Origin: PALSA-612 sp963765295
Lineage (GTDB): Bacteria; Actinomycetota; Thermoleophilia; Gaiellales; Gaiellaceae
Length of the DNA: 64,000 bases
Reading direction: 5' to 3'
Assembly (NCBI GenBank): GCA_963765295.1
Contig: CAVXVO010000007.1
Coordinates: 124,001 to 188,000, forward strand
Under the pieces are notes generated by a model, which did not search any database, had not been told where the DNA came from, and was given only the letters and a program-made list of their open reading frames with translations. A program made the position numbers and the translations under genes. The first letter of the stretch is position 1, and every line of letters begins with the position of its first letter. Below are positions 1 to 7,977 of the stretch, one piece after another.

Positions 1-2
1 TC

Positions 3-332
3 CACGTTCCCACCGCCGCGCTCGCCGTCCTGGCGTTCACCGGCGGTCTCGGCCTGGCCGTCCACCTCACGCTCTGGGCGACCGTGTTTCAGCAGAACGT
101 GCCCGAACGGGCTCAATCCCGCGTCGGCGCATACGACTTCCTCGGCTCGTTCGTGCTCGTCCCGGTCGGCACCGCGATCGCAGGCCCGATCGCTGCGGCG
201 ATCGGCGAGACGCAGGCCGTGTGGGCAGGCACGATCTTCACCGCGGCGTGTCTCCTGCCGCTCCTGTTCCTCCCGTCTGTGCGTGAGCTCCGCCGCGGCG
301 GCCATTCGTCCGCGACGCCGGCCCGAGCGTGA
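3..332 (+). CDS. MFS transporter, C-terminal end (cut by window start)
   Basis: Open reading frame entering from the left edge; 109 codons remain before the TGA. The hydrophobic segments (about residues 5-20, 43-60 and 75-90 of the visible part), separated by short basic loops, fit the last membrane helices of a major facilitator superfamily permease. A Gly/Pro-rich helix (VPVGTAIAGPIAAAIG) is typical of the second half of MFS drug or metabolite exporters. The tail is short and basic. Its stop overlaps the GTG of the acetyltransferase gene, so the two are probably cotranscribed. The substrate cannot be told from this fragment. Confidence 0.75.
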   Translation, partial: HVPTAALAVLAFTGGLGLAVHLTLWATVFQQNVPERAQSRVGAYDFLGSFVLVPVGTAIAGPIAAAIGETQAVWAGTIFTAACLLPLLFLPSVRELRRGGHSSATPARA

Positions 333-826
333 GGATCGAGACCGAGCGGCTCGTCCTGCGCCCCGTGTGCGCCGACGATCTCGACGAGTACCGGAGCCTC
401 GGCATTCGCCTGGATGCAGCCCGCCGCGAGGTCGAGTACGCGGTCGCGCACTGGGACGAGCACGGCTTCGGCCCCTGGGCGATCCACGAGCACGGCTCGG
501 AACGGGTCGTCGGTGTGGTCGAGGTCCACTTCGCGGGCGACGGCATCGGCGGAATCGAGCCCGACGAAGTCGAGATCGGCTGGACCGTGGCGCCGGCGCG
601 TCGTCGGCTCGGGATCGCGACCGAGGCTGCTCGCGCCGCCGCCGCCGACGCGTTCGCGCGCGTCGGTCCGCCGCACCTCGTCGCCTACATCCGGCCGGAG
701 AACGCGGCCTCGCTCCGGATCGCCGCCACGCTCGGCATGCGCGACGACGGCGAGGGGACGACGAGGTCGGGAGATCGCATGCTCATCTTCCGCCTCCCGC
801 GCCCGACTACCATCGAGCCCGCGTGA
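329..826 (+). CDS. GNAT family N-acetyltransferase (RimJ/RimL type)
   Basis: A 165-residue protein starting at GTG inside the GTGA overlap with the upstream transporter. It opens with the usual RimJ/RimL beginning (IETERLVLRPVCADD), has the central beta strands (EIGWTVAP), and carries the acetyl-CoA pyrophosphate loop as RRRLGIATEA at about residues 92-101, followed by an ENAASLRIAATLGM helix. It should transfer an acetyl group from acetyl-CoA to an amine; the acceptor could be a protein N-terminus, an amino sugar or a small molecule. The stop overlaps the GTG of the next glycosyltransferase, so it is translationally coupled to the glycan genes. Confidence 0.85.
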   Translation: MRIETERLVLRPVCADDLDEYRSLGIRLDAARREVEYAVAHWDEHGFGPWAIHEHGSERVVGVVEVHFAGDGIGGIEPDEVEIGWTVAPARRRLGIATEAARAAAADAFARVGPPHLVAYIRPENAASLRIAATLGMRDDGEGTTRSGDRMLIFRLPRPTTIEPA

Positions 827-2079
827 AGGTTCTCCTGGTGACGCTCTACTTTCCGCCGGCCGGCGGCGGCGGCGTCCAGCGCTCGCTCAAGCTCGCCACG
901 CACCTGCCGGGGTACGGAATCGAGACGCACGTGCTGGCACCGGACGACCCGAAGTGGGTCCACCGCGACGACGAGCTCGTCACGCCGACGCAGGCGTGGG
1001 TCCATCGGGCGCAGTACGTCGGGCCGTCCGGCAAGCGCCCGGCCGACGAGCTCCACGGCACGGAGGGCTTCGAGCGCTTCGCGACCCAGGTGCGCCTGTT
1101 CGGGCGGCGCCTGCTCGTGCCCGACGAGAACGTGAGCTGGAACCTGACGGCGATCCCGGCCGCGACGCGGATCGTCAAGCGGGAGGAGATCGACGTGGTG
1201 ATCACCACGTCGCCGCCGAACTCGATCCACCTCGTCGGCGCGGCGGTCAAGCGGATGACGGGCGTGCGCTGGGTGGCGGACCTGCGCGACTCGATCGTGG
1301 CGCACCCGCACCGGCGCACGGACACGCTGGCGGCGCGTACCAAGGAGAAGACCACCGAGGGGATCGCCCGGCTCGTTGCGCACTCGGCGGACGCGATCGT
1401 CGCCGCTGCGGACGCGATCGCCGACGAGGCGCGCTCGCTCGAGCCCGCCGGCCCCGTGACGACGATCCCGAACGGCTGCGACTTCGACGACTTCGCGGGG
1501 CTCGAATACCGGCGCGGCGAGCGGTTCACGATCACGCACGCGGGCAGCTTCTTCGGCCGCCGCGACCCGCGGCCGTTCCTGCAGGCGCTCGCAGACTCGA
1601 AGCTGGACGCGGTCGCCCGCTTCGTCGGCGATTTCCGGCCGGCCGACCGCGAGTGGGCCGAGGCGCTCGGGCTCGGCGACCGGCTGGAGCTGATCCCCTA
1701 CGCGTCGCATCATCGAGCGCTCGAGCTGCAGCGCTCGTCGGACGCGCTCCTTCTGCTGATCCCGGAGGCGGGTGGCCGGGGCCGCGGGGTGCTCTCCGGC
1801 AAGGTCTTCGAGTACCTGGCCGCCGAGCGCCCGATCCTCGCCGTCGTGCCGCCGGACGGCGCCGCCGCCGACCTGATCCGCGAGGTCGGAACCGGTCTCG
1901 TCGCTGCCCCCGAGGACGTCGGGGCGATCCGCGAGGCGCTCACCGGGCTGCACGAGCGCTGGCAGGCCGGGTCGCTGAACGGGGCGCCGCTCCCGGAGGA
2001 CGTGCGCCAGCGCCTCGACCGTCGCTCCCGCGTCCGCGAGTACGCCGACCTGCTCCTCAACCTCGGGACGAGCGCGTGA
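823..2079 (+). CDS. Glycosyltransferase family 4 (GT-B fold)
   Basis: Predicted 418-residue cytoplasmic enzyme. The N-terminal Rossmann half begins VKVLLVTLYFPPAGGGGVQR, the Gly-rich acceptor-side loop of GT4 enzymes. The inter-domain signature IPNGCDFDDF lies near residue 215, and the nucleotide-sugar-binding half has GKVFEYLAAERPILAVV near residue 329, where the usual EX7E Glu sits in the KVFEY context. The start is the GTG overlapping the preceding TGA; longer upstream readings run antisense-like through the acetyltransferase gene and are not credible. Its stop overlaps the GTG of the O-antigen ligase. The sugar donor is not predictable. Confidence 0.88.
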   Translation: MKVLLVTLYFPPAGGGGVQRSLKLATHLPGYGIETHVLAPDDPKWVHRDDELVTPTQAWVHRAQYVGPSGKRPADELHGTEGFERFATQVRLFGRRLLVPDENVSWNLTAIPAATRIVKREEIDVVITTSPPNSIHLVGAAVKRMTGVRWVADLRDSIVAHPHRRTDTLAARTKEKTTEGIARLVAHSADAIVAAADAIADEARSLEPAGPVTTIPNGCDFDDFAGLEYRRGERFTITHAGSFFGRRDPRPFLQALADSKLDAVARFVGDFRPADREWAEALGLGDRLELIPYASHHRALELQRSSDALLLLIPEAGGRGRGVLSGKVFEYLAAERPILAVVPPDGAAADLIREVGTGLVAAPEDVGAIREALTGLHERWQAGSLNGAPLPEDVRQRLDRRSRVREYADLLLNLGTSA

Positions 2080-3449
2080 AGCTCCGGCCGGCCCGCTTCT
2101 TCTTCCTGGCGACCGTCTTCTGCGCCACGTTCGAGAAGCTGAACTGGAACCTGGCCGGCAGCATCGAGATCGCGGACATCCTCGCGATCGGCTTCATCGT
2201 CTCGTTCACGCTCAAGGAGGTCGCACGCCGAGACCGTCGGTTCGTGCGGACGGCGGCGATCGTCGCCTGCTTCCTGCTGCTCTTCCTGCTCGTCTACCTG
2301 GCCGGCTACTTCTCGCTCGAGTCGGGACAGGCGGTGCAGCAGTACTGGAAGGGGTTCATCAAGTTCGGGATCCACTTCCTGTTCCTGCTCCTCGGCGTGA
2401 TCTACCTCTCGCGCCACTCGGCTCGCTTCTACCTGAGGACGATCGGCTGGTTCACCGTCGGCATGGTCTTCAACGCGATCTACGGCGTGCTGCAGCTCAT
2501 GGCAGCGCGCTCGGGCACGAACCTCGACGCCCGTGTGATCAGCCCGCTCACGGGCGGGGCGAGCTCCATCAACGTCTACGGGATCTTCCAGCAGACCGGG
2601 TTCATCTACCGCCCGAACGCGCTCACGGGCGACCCGAACCACCTCGGGATCATGCTCATCCTGCCGCTGCTCATCCTGACGCCCCTCTACCTGCGGCTCG
2701 AGCGCGGCAATCCCTGGAAGCTCAGGCTCGGGCTGACGCTCGCGTTCCTGCTCGTCGTCGAGGTGCTGACGCTGTCGCGAAGCGGCATCGGCGGCCTGAT
2801 CCTCGGCTTCGCGCTGCTCGCGATCCCCTACCGCCACCGCATCTTCTCGCGCCAGGTGCTGATCCCGGTCGCGGTCGTCGCCGTCGGCTTCGTGGCGCTG
2901 ATCGCGACCAGCCCGGCGTACTTCCTCAAGGTGATCGGCTCGCGCTTCGAGACCGGCGGCGGCTCGACCTCGGCGCACTTCAGCGTCTACGACTTCATTC
3001 CGACGATCCTGCACTCGCACCCGGCCTTCGGCCTGGGGCTGAACAACTTCGCGGTCTTCTACCAGGAGGTCACCGGGCAGGCGAACTGGGGGCCGCACTC
3101 GTACTACGTCGCGCTGATCGTCGAGACGGGCCTCGTCGGGACGTTCGTGTTCGCGGGCTTCCTCATCTACCTGTTCGCGCGCACGGTGTTCGCGCGGCGT
3201 CTCGGCCGCCACCTGACCGCGGCGGGCGACCCGGCCGGCGCGCGCGTGACGCCGCTGGCCTGGGGCATGACGGCCGCGCTCGTCGGGACCCTGTTCGCGA
3301 ACGTCTTCTACCTGACGATGTCCTTCTACTACTTCTACGTGTTCGTGGCTCTCCTGCTCGCCCTGCCGATCGTCTACGGGCAGCGGGCGGAGGCTCCGGC
3401 TCGTGCGCGCCCGGCCACGAGCCCGCAGCCGGCAACGGTTCCGGCCTAA
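2076..3449 (+). CDS. O-antigen ligase/polymerase family membrane protein
   Basis: A 457-residue polytopic protein with about 10-12 hydrophobic helices. A large extracytoplasmic loop between helices near residues 270-350 contains HSHPAFGLGLNNF and GPHSYYVALIVETGLVG, the arrangement of the Wzy_C / WaaL domain (conserved His in the big periplasmic loop). The segment RPNALTGDPNHLGIMLILPLL is also typical. It would polymerise or ligate lipid-linked oligosaccharides on the outer face of the membrane. It overlaps the preceding GT4 by 4 bases and ends the first operon. A second member of the family lies at 62238-63626. Confidence 0.87.
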   Translation: MKLRPARFFFLATVFCATFEKLNWNLAGSIEIADILAIGFIVSFTLKEVARRDRRFVRTAAIVACFLLLFLLVYLAGYFSLESGQAVQQYWKGFIKFGIHFLFLLLGVIYLSRHSARFYLRTIGWFTVGMVFNAIYGVLQLMAARSGTNLDARVISPLTGGASSINVYGIFQQTGFIYRPNALTGDPNHLGIMLILPLLILTPLYLRLERGNPWKLRLGLTLAFLLVVEVLTLSRSGIGGLILGFALLAIPYRHRIFSRQVLIPVAVVAVGFVALIATSPAYFLKVIGSRFETGGGSTSAHFSVYDFIPTILHSHPAFGLGLNNFAVFYQEVTGQANWGPHSYYVALIVETGLVGTFVFAGFLIYLFARTVFARRLGRHLTAAGDPAGARVTPLAWGMTAALVGTLFANVFYLTMSFYYFYVFVALLLALPIVYGQRAEAPARARPATSPQPATVPA

Positions 3450-3463
3450 CCTCGGTCTAACAA

Positions 3464-3494
3464 CGCTCGGGTTGACTACCCCGAGCGATACCAT
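3464..3494 (+). promoter_or_regulatory. Inverted repeat plus -10 box before the ulosonic acid operon
   Basis: Perfect 8-base arms CGCTCGGG (3464-3471) and CCCGAGCG (3480-3487) with an 8-base spacer, directly followed by TACCAT (3489-3494), a TANNNT -10 box. About 26 bases later comes the ATG at 3521, preceded by GGGAGGAGG. The repeat covers the expected -35 region, so an operator is plausible. It could also be a terminator stem for the O-antigen ligase gene, but there is no T-run. Confidence 0.45.
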
Positions 3495-3520
3495 CGGGCG
3501 ACGGCCGGGAGGAGGACTGG

Positions 3521-4616
3521 ATGAGGGAGCTCGTAGTCGACGGGAGGCGGATCTCGGACGACGGTGACTGCTACGTCATCGCCGAGGTCGGCCACAACCA
3601 CCAGGGATCGCTGATGAAGGCGATCGAGTTCCTCCACGCTCGCCAAGCAGTGCGGCGTCGACGCGGTCAAGCTGCAGAAGCGCGACAACCGGACGCTGTT
3701 CACACGGGCGATGTTCGACCAGCCGTACGACCACGAGAACAGCTTCGGCAGGACGTACGGCGAGCACCGCGAGGCGCTCGAGCTGTCCGACAAGGACTGG
3801 TTCGAGCTGATGCACCAGGCGCGCGAGGTCGGCATCACGCTGTTCGGCACCACGTTCGACCAGCCGAGCGCCGACTTCCTCGCCGAGCTCGGCGCGCCGG
3901 CCTTCAAGATCGCCTCGGCCGACCTCGTCAACACGCCGCTCCTCCGCCAGGTCGCCGCCTACGGCAAGCCGATCTTCCTCTCGACCGGCGGCGGGACGAT
4001 GGAGGACGTCGAGCGCGCGGTCGACGCGATCCTCCCGATCAACGGTCAGCTCTGCCTGATGCAGTGCACGGCCGCCTACCCGGCCGAGGCCGAGGACCTC
4101 AACCTCCGCGTGATCGAGACGCTGCGCGACCGGTATCCGGAGCTCGTGATCGGGCTCTCCGACCACCAGGACGGCTACACGATGTCGCTGCTCGGCTACG
4201 CCCTCGGTGCGCGGGTGATCGAGAAGCACTTCACGATCAGCCACGGCTGGAAGGGCACGGATCATGCGTTCTCGCTGATGCCGGACGGCATGCGGCGGCT
4301 GATCCGAGACCTCCGCCGCGCTCCGCTCGCGATCGGGGACGGCGTCAAGCGGCCGCTGCCCTGCGAGGAGAGCGCAATCCGCAAGATGGGCAAGCAGCTC
4401 GTCGCCGCGCGCGACCTCCCCGCCGGTCACGTGCTCGCGCCGGGCGACCTCGACGCCAAGTCGCCGGCCGACGGCGGCCTCCCTCCCTACGAGCTCGAGC
4501 GCCTGCTCGGCCGACGCCTGCGCCGCGGGCTCGGGTTCGAGGAGGCCGTGACGCTCGAGGGACTCGAGCCCGTCGAGGAGCCTCTGGCGGCGCCCGGCAG
4601 CGCCGCAGAGCGTTGA
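3521..4616 (+). CDS. neuB: NeuB-like N-acylneuraminate (sialic/ulosonic acid) synthase, frameshifted
   Basis: Condenses phosphoenolpyruvate with an aldose to give a nine-carbon (or related) 2-ulosonic acid. The first 40 codons read in one frame (AEVGHNHQG, the start of the TIM barrel) and the rest in the +1 frame (AKQCGVDAVKLQKRDN onward). Removing one base near 3641 restores a continuous 364-residue protein of normal length. The barrel has FKIASADLVNTPLLR and LSDHQDGY, and EKHFTISHGWKGTDHAFSL carries active-site residues. The C-terminal SAF/antifreeze-like domain is about residues 295-350. A strong ribosome site (GGGAGGAGG) fixes the ATG. The indel may be a sequencing error. First gene of an operon with a HAD phosphatase and a CMP-sugar synthetase. 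Confidence 0.85.
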
Positions 4617-5101
4617 GCGACCTCGACCCGCTGCTTCAAGCCGTCCGGCTCGCAGTCTTCGACTTCGACGGCGTCTTCACCGACAACTGCGTGTGGGTGG
4701 ACGAGGGCGGCGGCGAGTCCGTGCGCTGCTGCCGGGCGGACGGCTTCGGGCTTGCGCGGCTGCGGAAGGTCGGTGTCGGTGCGGTCATCCTCACGTCCGA
4801 GACGGTTCCGGTCGCGGTGGCCCGGGCCCGGAAGCTCGAGATCGACTGCCGGCACGGGCTCGCCGACAAGCTCGCCGCGCTGCGCGAGGAGACCGAGCGC
4901 CGCGGTGTCCCGCTCGACCAGACGGCCTACGTCGGCAACGACGTGAACGACGCGGACTGCCTGCGCGCCGTCGGCCTGTCCGTCTGTCCCGCGGACGCGT
5001 GGCCCGAGGTGGCGAGCCTCGCGCTCTGGACGCTCGAGCGCCGCGGCGGCGAGGGCTGCGTGCGCGAGTTCTGCGACGCCGTCTGGAGCGCACGACAGTG
5101 A
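4613..5101 (+). CDS. KdsC-like HAD phosphatase (ulosonate phosphate phosphatase)
   Basis: A 162-residue, capless HAD-superfamily phosphatase. Motif I is FDFDGVFTDN (Asp17 nucleophile, Asp19 acid/base), motif II is around ILTSET, the motif III Lys is in HGLADKLAAL, and motif IV is YVGNDVNDADCL. This is the layout of KDO-8-phosphate phosphatase and KDN-9-phosphate phosphatase, which form tetramers. A TTG start inside the TTGA overlap with the synthase stop gives the right length. Next to a NeuB-like synthase it implies that the synthase product is phosphorylated, as in the KDO and KDN routes rather than the free-sugar bacterial sialate route. Confidence 0.85.
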   Translation: MSDLDPLLQAVRLAVFDFDGVFTDNCVWVDEGGGESVRCCRADGFGLARLRKVGVGAVILTSETVPVAVARARKLEIDCRHGLADKLAALREETERRGVPLDQTAYVGNDVNDADCLRAVGLSVCPADAWPEVASLALWTLERRGGEGCVREFCDAVWSARQ

Positions 5102-5859
5102 GCGACGAGCTCTTCGACCTCTCCGGCCGGGTCGCCGTCGTCACCGGCGGGCTCGGGCAGCTCGGGTCCGTCTACGTCGACGGGCTCACGCGGCGGGGCA
5201 TGAAGGTCGCCGTGTTCGACGTCGCCGCCGACGATCCCGTCGACGTGACGAGCCGCGCCTCGCTCGAGGCGGCCACCGAGCGCGTGATCGCCGAGCTCGG
5301 CGTGCCGCACCTGCTCGTGAACAACGCCGCGCTCGACACGCCGCCGGACGCCCCGCCCGAGGAGGTCGGCCCGTTCGAGACCTACCCCGAGGCGTCGTTC
5401 GACCGGGTCATGGACGTGAACGTGAAAGGCACGCTGCTCTGCTGCCAGGTGGTCGGCGCGGCCATGGCCGCCGAAGGCAGGGGATCGATCGTGAACATCT
5501 CGTCGATCTACGGGATGCTCTCGCCGCAGCAGGACGTCTACGAGTTCCGGCGGCGCGGCGGCGAGAGCTTCACGAAGCCGGTCGCCTACTCGGTCTCGAA
5601 GTCGGCGATCCTGAACCTGACGCGCTACCTCGCGACCTACTGGGCGAAGGACGGCGTGCGCGTGAACACGCTGACGCTGGCGGGCGTGTTCGACGACCAG
5701 CCGCAGGAGTTCCTCGACGCGTACACGCCGCGCGTGCCGCTCGGGCGCATGGCCGACGCGCGCGAGGCGCTGGGCGCGGTCGTCTTCCTGGCCTCAGACG
5801 CCTCGTCGTACGTGACCGGCGCCAACCTGGTCGTCGACGGCGGCTGGTCGGCCTGGTGA
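5098..5859 (+). CDS. SDR family NAD(P)-dependent oxidoreductase
   Basis: A 253-residue classical short-chain dehydrogenase. The nucleotide-binding loop is TGGLGQLG (about residues 16-23), the NNAA motif is near residue 77, the catalytic Ser lies in NISSIYG, YSVSK supplies Tyr and Lys, and the C-terminus SSYVTGANLVVDGGWSAW is typical. The variant GGLGQLG and a long insertion (QDVYEFRRRGGESF) before the Tyr resemble SDRs found in ulosonic acid and polysaccharide loci. GTG start in a GTGA overlap with the phosphatase. It probably oxidises or reduces a sugar hydroxyl or keto group on the way to, or from, the ulosonic acid. Confidence 0.88.
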   Translation: MSDELFDLSGRVAVVTGGLGQLGSVYVDGLTRRGMKVAVFDVAADDPVDVTSRASLEAATERVIAELGVPHLLVNNAALDTPPDAPPEEVGPFETYPEASFDRVMDVNVKGTLLCCQVVGAAMAAEGRGSIVNISSIYGMLSPQQDVYEFRRRGGESFTKPVAYSVSKSAILNLTRYLATYWAKDGVRVNTLTLAGVFDDQPQEFLDAYTPRVPLGRMADAREALGAVVFLASDASSYVTGANLVVDGGWSAW

Positions 5860-7241
5860 TCCCGGAGCAGGTTCCGAACCACGTCGACGGAGTGGACGTG
5901 CCGGCCGTGTCCGGCGAGTGGCTCGACAAGCACCGGCCGGCGGACGGGTCGCTCCTCTGCGGCGTGGCCAGGTCGAGCGCGGAGGACGTCAGCGCGGCAG
6001 TCGCCGCGGCTCGCTCGGCGCAGCCCGGGTGGGCGGCGCAGACGGTCGTCTCGCGCGGCGATCTGTGCCGCGAGCTCGCGCTGGCCCTTCGGGAGCGGCG
6101 AGAGGAGCTGTCCGAGGTCGTCGCCGCGGAGACGGGCAAGTCGCTCGAGCTCGCACGCGGCGAGACGGACGCGGCGGTCGAGATGGGCCTGTTCATGGCC
6201 GGCGAGGGACGCCGCTTCTACGGGCGGACGACGACGGCGTCGATGGACCACCGAACGGTCATGTCGATCCGGCAGCCGGTCGGCGTCGCCGGGCTCCTGA
6301 TCTCGTTCAACACGCCGCTTCCGAACGTGGCCTGGAAGGTCTTCCCGGCGATCCTGTGCGGCAACGCGTGCGTGCTCAAGCCGTCCGAGCACACGCCGGC
6401 CTCCGCGCATCTCCTTGCAACACTGTGTTGCAAGGTCGGGCTGCCGGACGGCGTGCTCAACGTCGTGCAGGGGCTCGGACCGGAGGCCGGCGCGGCGCTC
6501 GTCGAGCACGCCGACGTCGATCTCGTCTCGTTCACGGGCTCGGCGGAGACGGGCCGTCGGGTGAACGAGACGGCGGCGCGGCGACTCGCGAAGGTCTGTC
6601 TCGAGCTCGGCGGCAAGAACGCGCTCGTCGTCTGCGACGACGCCGACCTCGACGGCGCGGTGCGCTGGGCGCTCGCCTCCGCCTTCTCGAACGCCGGTCA
6701 GCGCTGCGCGTCCGCGAGCCGGATCGTCGTCTTCGACGCGGTGTACGAGGCGTTCCGGGACCGCTTCGTGGCGGAGGCCACGGACTACGACGCGGGACCC
6801 GTGATCAGCGAGGCAGCCGTCGAGAGGCTCGTCGCGGCCGGCGCGGAGCGGCTCGACCGGCCGGGCTACTGGGTGGCGCCGACGGTGCTCGAAGGTATCC
6901 CGCCCGATGCCGGGCAGTCCTGCGCCGAGCTGTTCGGGCCGGTCACGATCCTCTACCGCGTCGGCGGCTTCGACGAGGCGCTCGCGCTCGTCAACGACTC
7001 TCCGTACGGGCTGACGGCGGCGATCCACACGGCGAGCATCCACCGGGCGATGCGGTTCGCCGAGCAGGCGCAGGCGGGCGTCGTCGTCGTCAACGGCGGC
7101 ACGCACGGCTCCGAGCCGCACATGGGCTTCGGCGGCGTCAAGCAGTCCGGCACCGGCTGGCGCGAGGCGGGTGTCGAGGCGCTCGACGTGTATTCGGACT
7201 GGAAGTACGTCAACCTGATCACCGACCCGGCGAAGACGTGA
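5856..7241 (+). CDS. NAD(P)-dependent aldehyde dehydrogenase
   Basis: A 461-residue aldehyde dehydrogenase. The cofactor Lys is in VLKPSEHTP, FTGSAETGRRV binds the cofactor, the catalytic Glu is in LELGGKNALV and the catalytic Cys in GQRCASASR. The C-terminal LFGPV and GGVKQSGTG motifs are present. It is about 30 residues shorter than typical family members; the segment between the catalytic Cys and the LFGPV region is compact. The 23-base palindrome at 6413-6435 lies inside the gene and encodes ATLCCK without changing the expected alignment length. In this operon it likely oxidises a sugar aldehyde to a carboxylate or removes an aldehyde by-product. Confidence 0.88.
   Translation: MIPEQVPNHVDGVDVPAVSGEWLDKHRPADGSLLCGVARSSAEDVSAAVAAARSAQPGWAAQTVVSRGDLCRELALALRERREELSEVVAAETGKSLELARGETDAAVEMGLFMAGEGRRFYGRTTTASMDHRTVMSIRQPVGVAGLLISFNTPLPNVAWKVFPAILCGNACVLKPSEHTPASAHLLATLCCKVGLPDGVLNVVQGLGPEAGAALVEHADVDLVSFTGSAETGRRVNETAARRLAKVCLELGGKNALVVCDDADLDGAVRWALASAFSNAGQRCASASRIVVFDAVYEAFRDRFVAEATDYDAGPVISEAAVERLVAAGAERLDRPGYWVAPTVLEGIPPDAGQSCAELFGPVTILYRVGGFDEALALVNDSPYGLTAAIHTASIHRAMRFAEQAQAGVVVVNGGTHGSEPHMGFGGVKQSGTGWREAGVEALDVYSDWKYVNLITDPAKT
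6413..6435. repeat. 23-base perfect palindrome, copy 1 (inside aldehyde dehydrogenase gene)
   Basis: Arms CCTTGCAACAC and GTGTTGCAAGG around a single central T, an exact 11-bp inverted repeat. An identical copy with the same centre lies at 39254-39276. The element is AT-richer than its surroundings. Here it sits in frame within coding sequence. No target duplication or transposase accompanies it. It may be a protein-binding or chromosome-organising site. Confidence 0.9.
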
Positions 7242-7242
7242 C

Positions 7243-7977
7243 ATGCCGAGCCTCGTAGCCCTCGTCCCCGCCCGGGCAGGCTCCGAGCGCGTCCCGGGCA
7301 AGAACGTGCGCCCTCTCGGCGGGCACCCGCTGCTCGCGTACTCGATCGCCGCCGCGCAGCAGTCCGGCGTCGCGGACAGGGTGGTCTGCTCGACCGACTC
7401 GGAGGAGATCGCCGCTATCGCACGCTGGTACGGCGCGGACGTTCCGTTCCTGCGGCCGGCGGAGTACGCGACCTCGACCTCGCCGGACATCGAGTGGCTG
7501 TCCCACACGCTCGTCGGGCTTCCCGGGCGCTACGAGCTCTTCGCGCTGGTCCGGCCGACGAGCCCGTTCCGCGGGCCTGCCGCGATCCGCCGGGCTCTCG
7601 ACGAGCTCCTGGGCGCGCCGGCGGCCGACTCCATCCGCGCGATCGAGCCGGTGAAACAGCATCCCGGGAAGATGTGGGTGCTCGAGGGGGAGACCATGCG
7701 CCCGCTGCTCGACCAATCGCGCCTCGACGTGCCCTGGCACGACAGCCAGTTCCAGGCCTTGCCCGCCGTGTTCGTCCAGTCGAGCGCGCTCGAGATCGCC
7801 TGGACGCGGGTCGTCGACGGGGGAACGCTGGGAGGGAGCGTCCGGCTGCCCTTCTTCGCCGAGGGGCACGAGGGCCTGAGCATCGACCGCGAGGAGGACT
7901 GGGCGCGGGCGGAAGCGCTGTTGGCCGCCGGCGAGGCCGTGCTGCCGCGGATCGACGTCGAGCCGTGGCGCGGATGA
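7243..7977 (+). CDS. neuA: CMP-sialic acid synthetase-like cytidylyltransferase
   Basis: A 244-residue nucleotidyltransferase of the CMP-NeuNAc/CMP-KDO synthetase family. The N-terminal ALVPARAGSERVPGKNVRPLG matches the CTP-binding P-loop signature. CSTDSEEIA and VRPTSPFR are the following conserved blocks, and SIDREEDWARAE near residue 211 is the C-terminal metal-binding region. It activates an ulosonic acid with CTP before glycosyl transfer. The ATG lies one base after the aldehyde dehydrogenase stop. Its stop overlaps the transketolase ATG. With the synthase and phosphatase it completes a synthase, phosphatase, CMP-activation set like that of the KDN pathway. Confidence 0.88.
   Translation: MPSLVALVPARAGSERVPGKNVRPLGGHPLLAYSIAAAQQSGVADRVVCSTDSEEIAAIARWYGADVPFLRPAEYATSTSPDIEWLSHTLVGLPGRYELFALVRPTSPFRGPAAIRRALDELLGAPAADSIRAIEPVKQHPGKMWVLEGETMRPLLDQSRLDVPWHDSQFQALPAVFVQSSALEIAWTRVVDGGTLGGSVRLPFFAEGHEGLSIDREEDWARAEALLAAGEAVLPRIDVEPWRG

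Noticed and set aside
3472..3477. TTGACT as the -35 box paired with TACCAT
   Set aside because: The spacing is only 11 bases, too short for a sigma-70-type promoter.
3464..3487. Intrinsic terminator of the O-antigen ligase operon
   Set aside because: The stem is good but there is no T-run, and it sits directly on the promoter of the next operon; kept as a possible operator instead.
1710..3494. Long minus-strand open frames opposite the glycosyltransferase and ligase genes (and many similar ones elsewhere)
   Set aside because: In DNA this GC-rich, antisense frames stay open by chance. They encode Arg/Ala/Pro-rich low-complexity sequence without family motifs, and the plus-strand genes carry clear domains.
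6413..6435. Insertion sequence end or transposon scar
   Set aside because: No transposase, no flanking target duplication, and the coding length of the host gene is unchanged.
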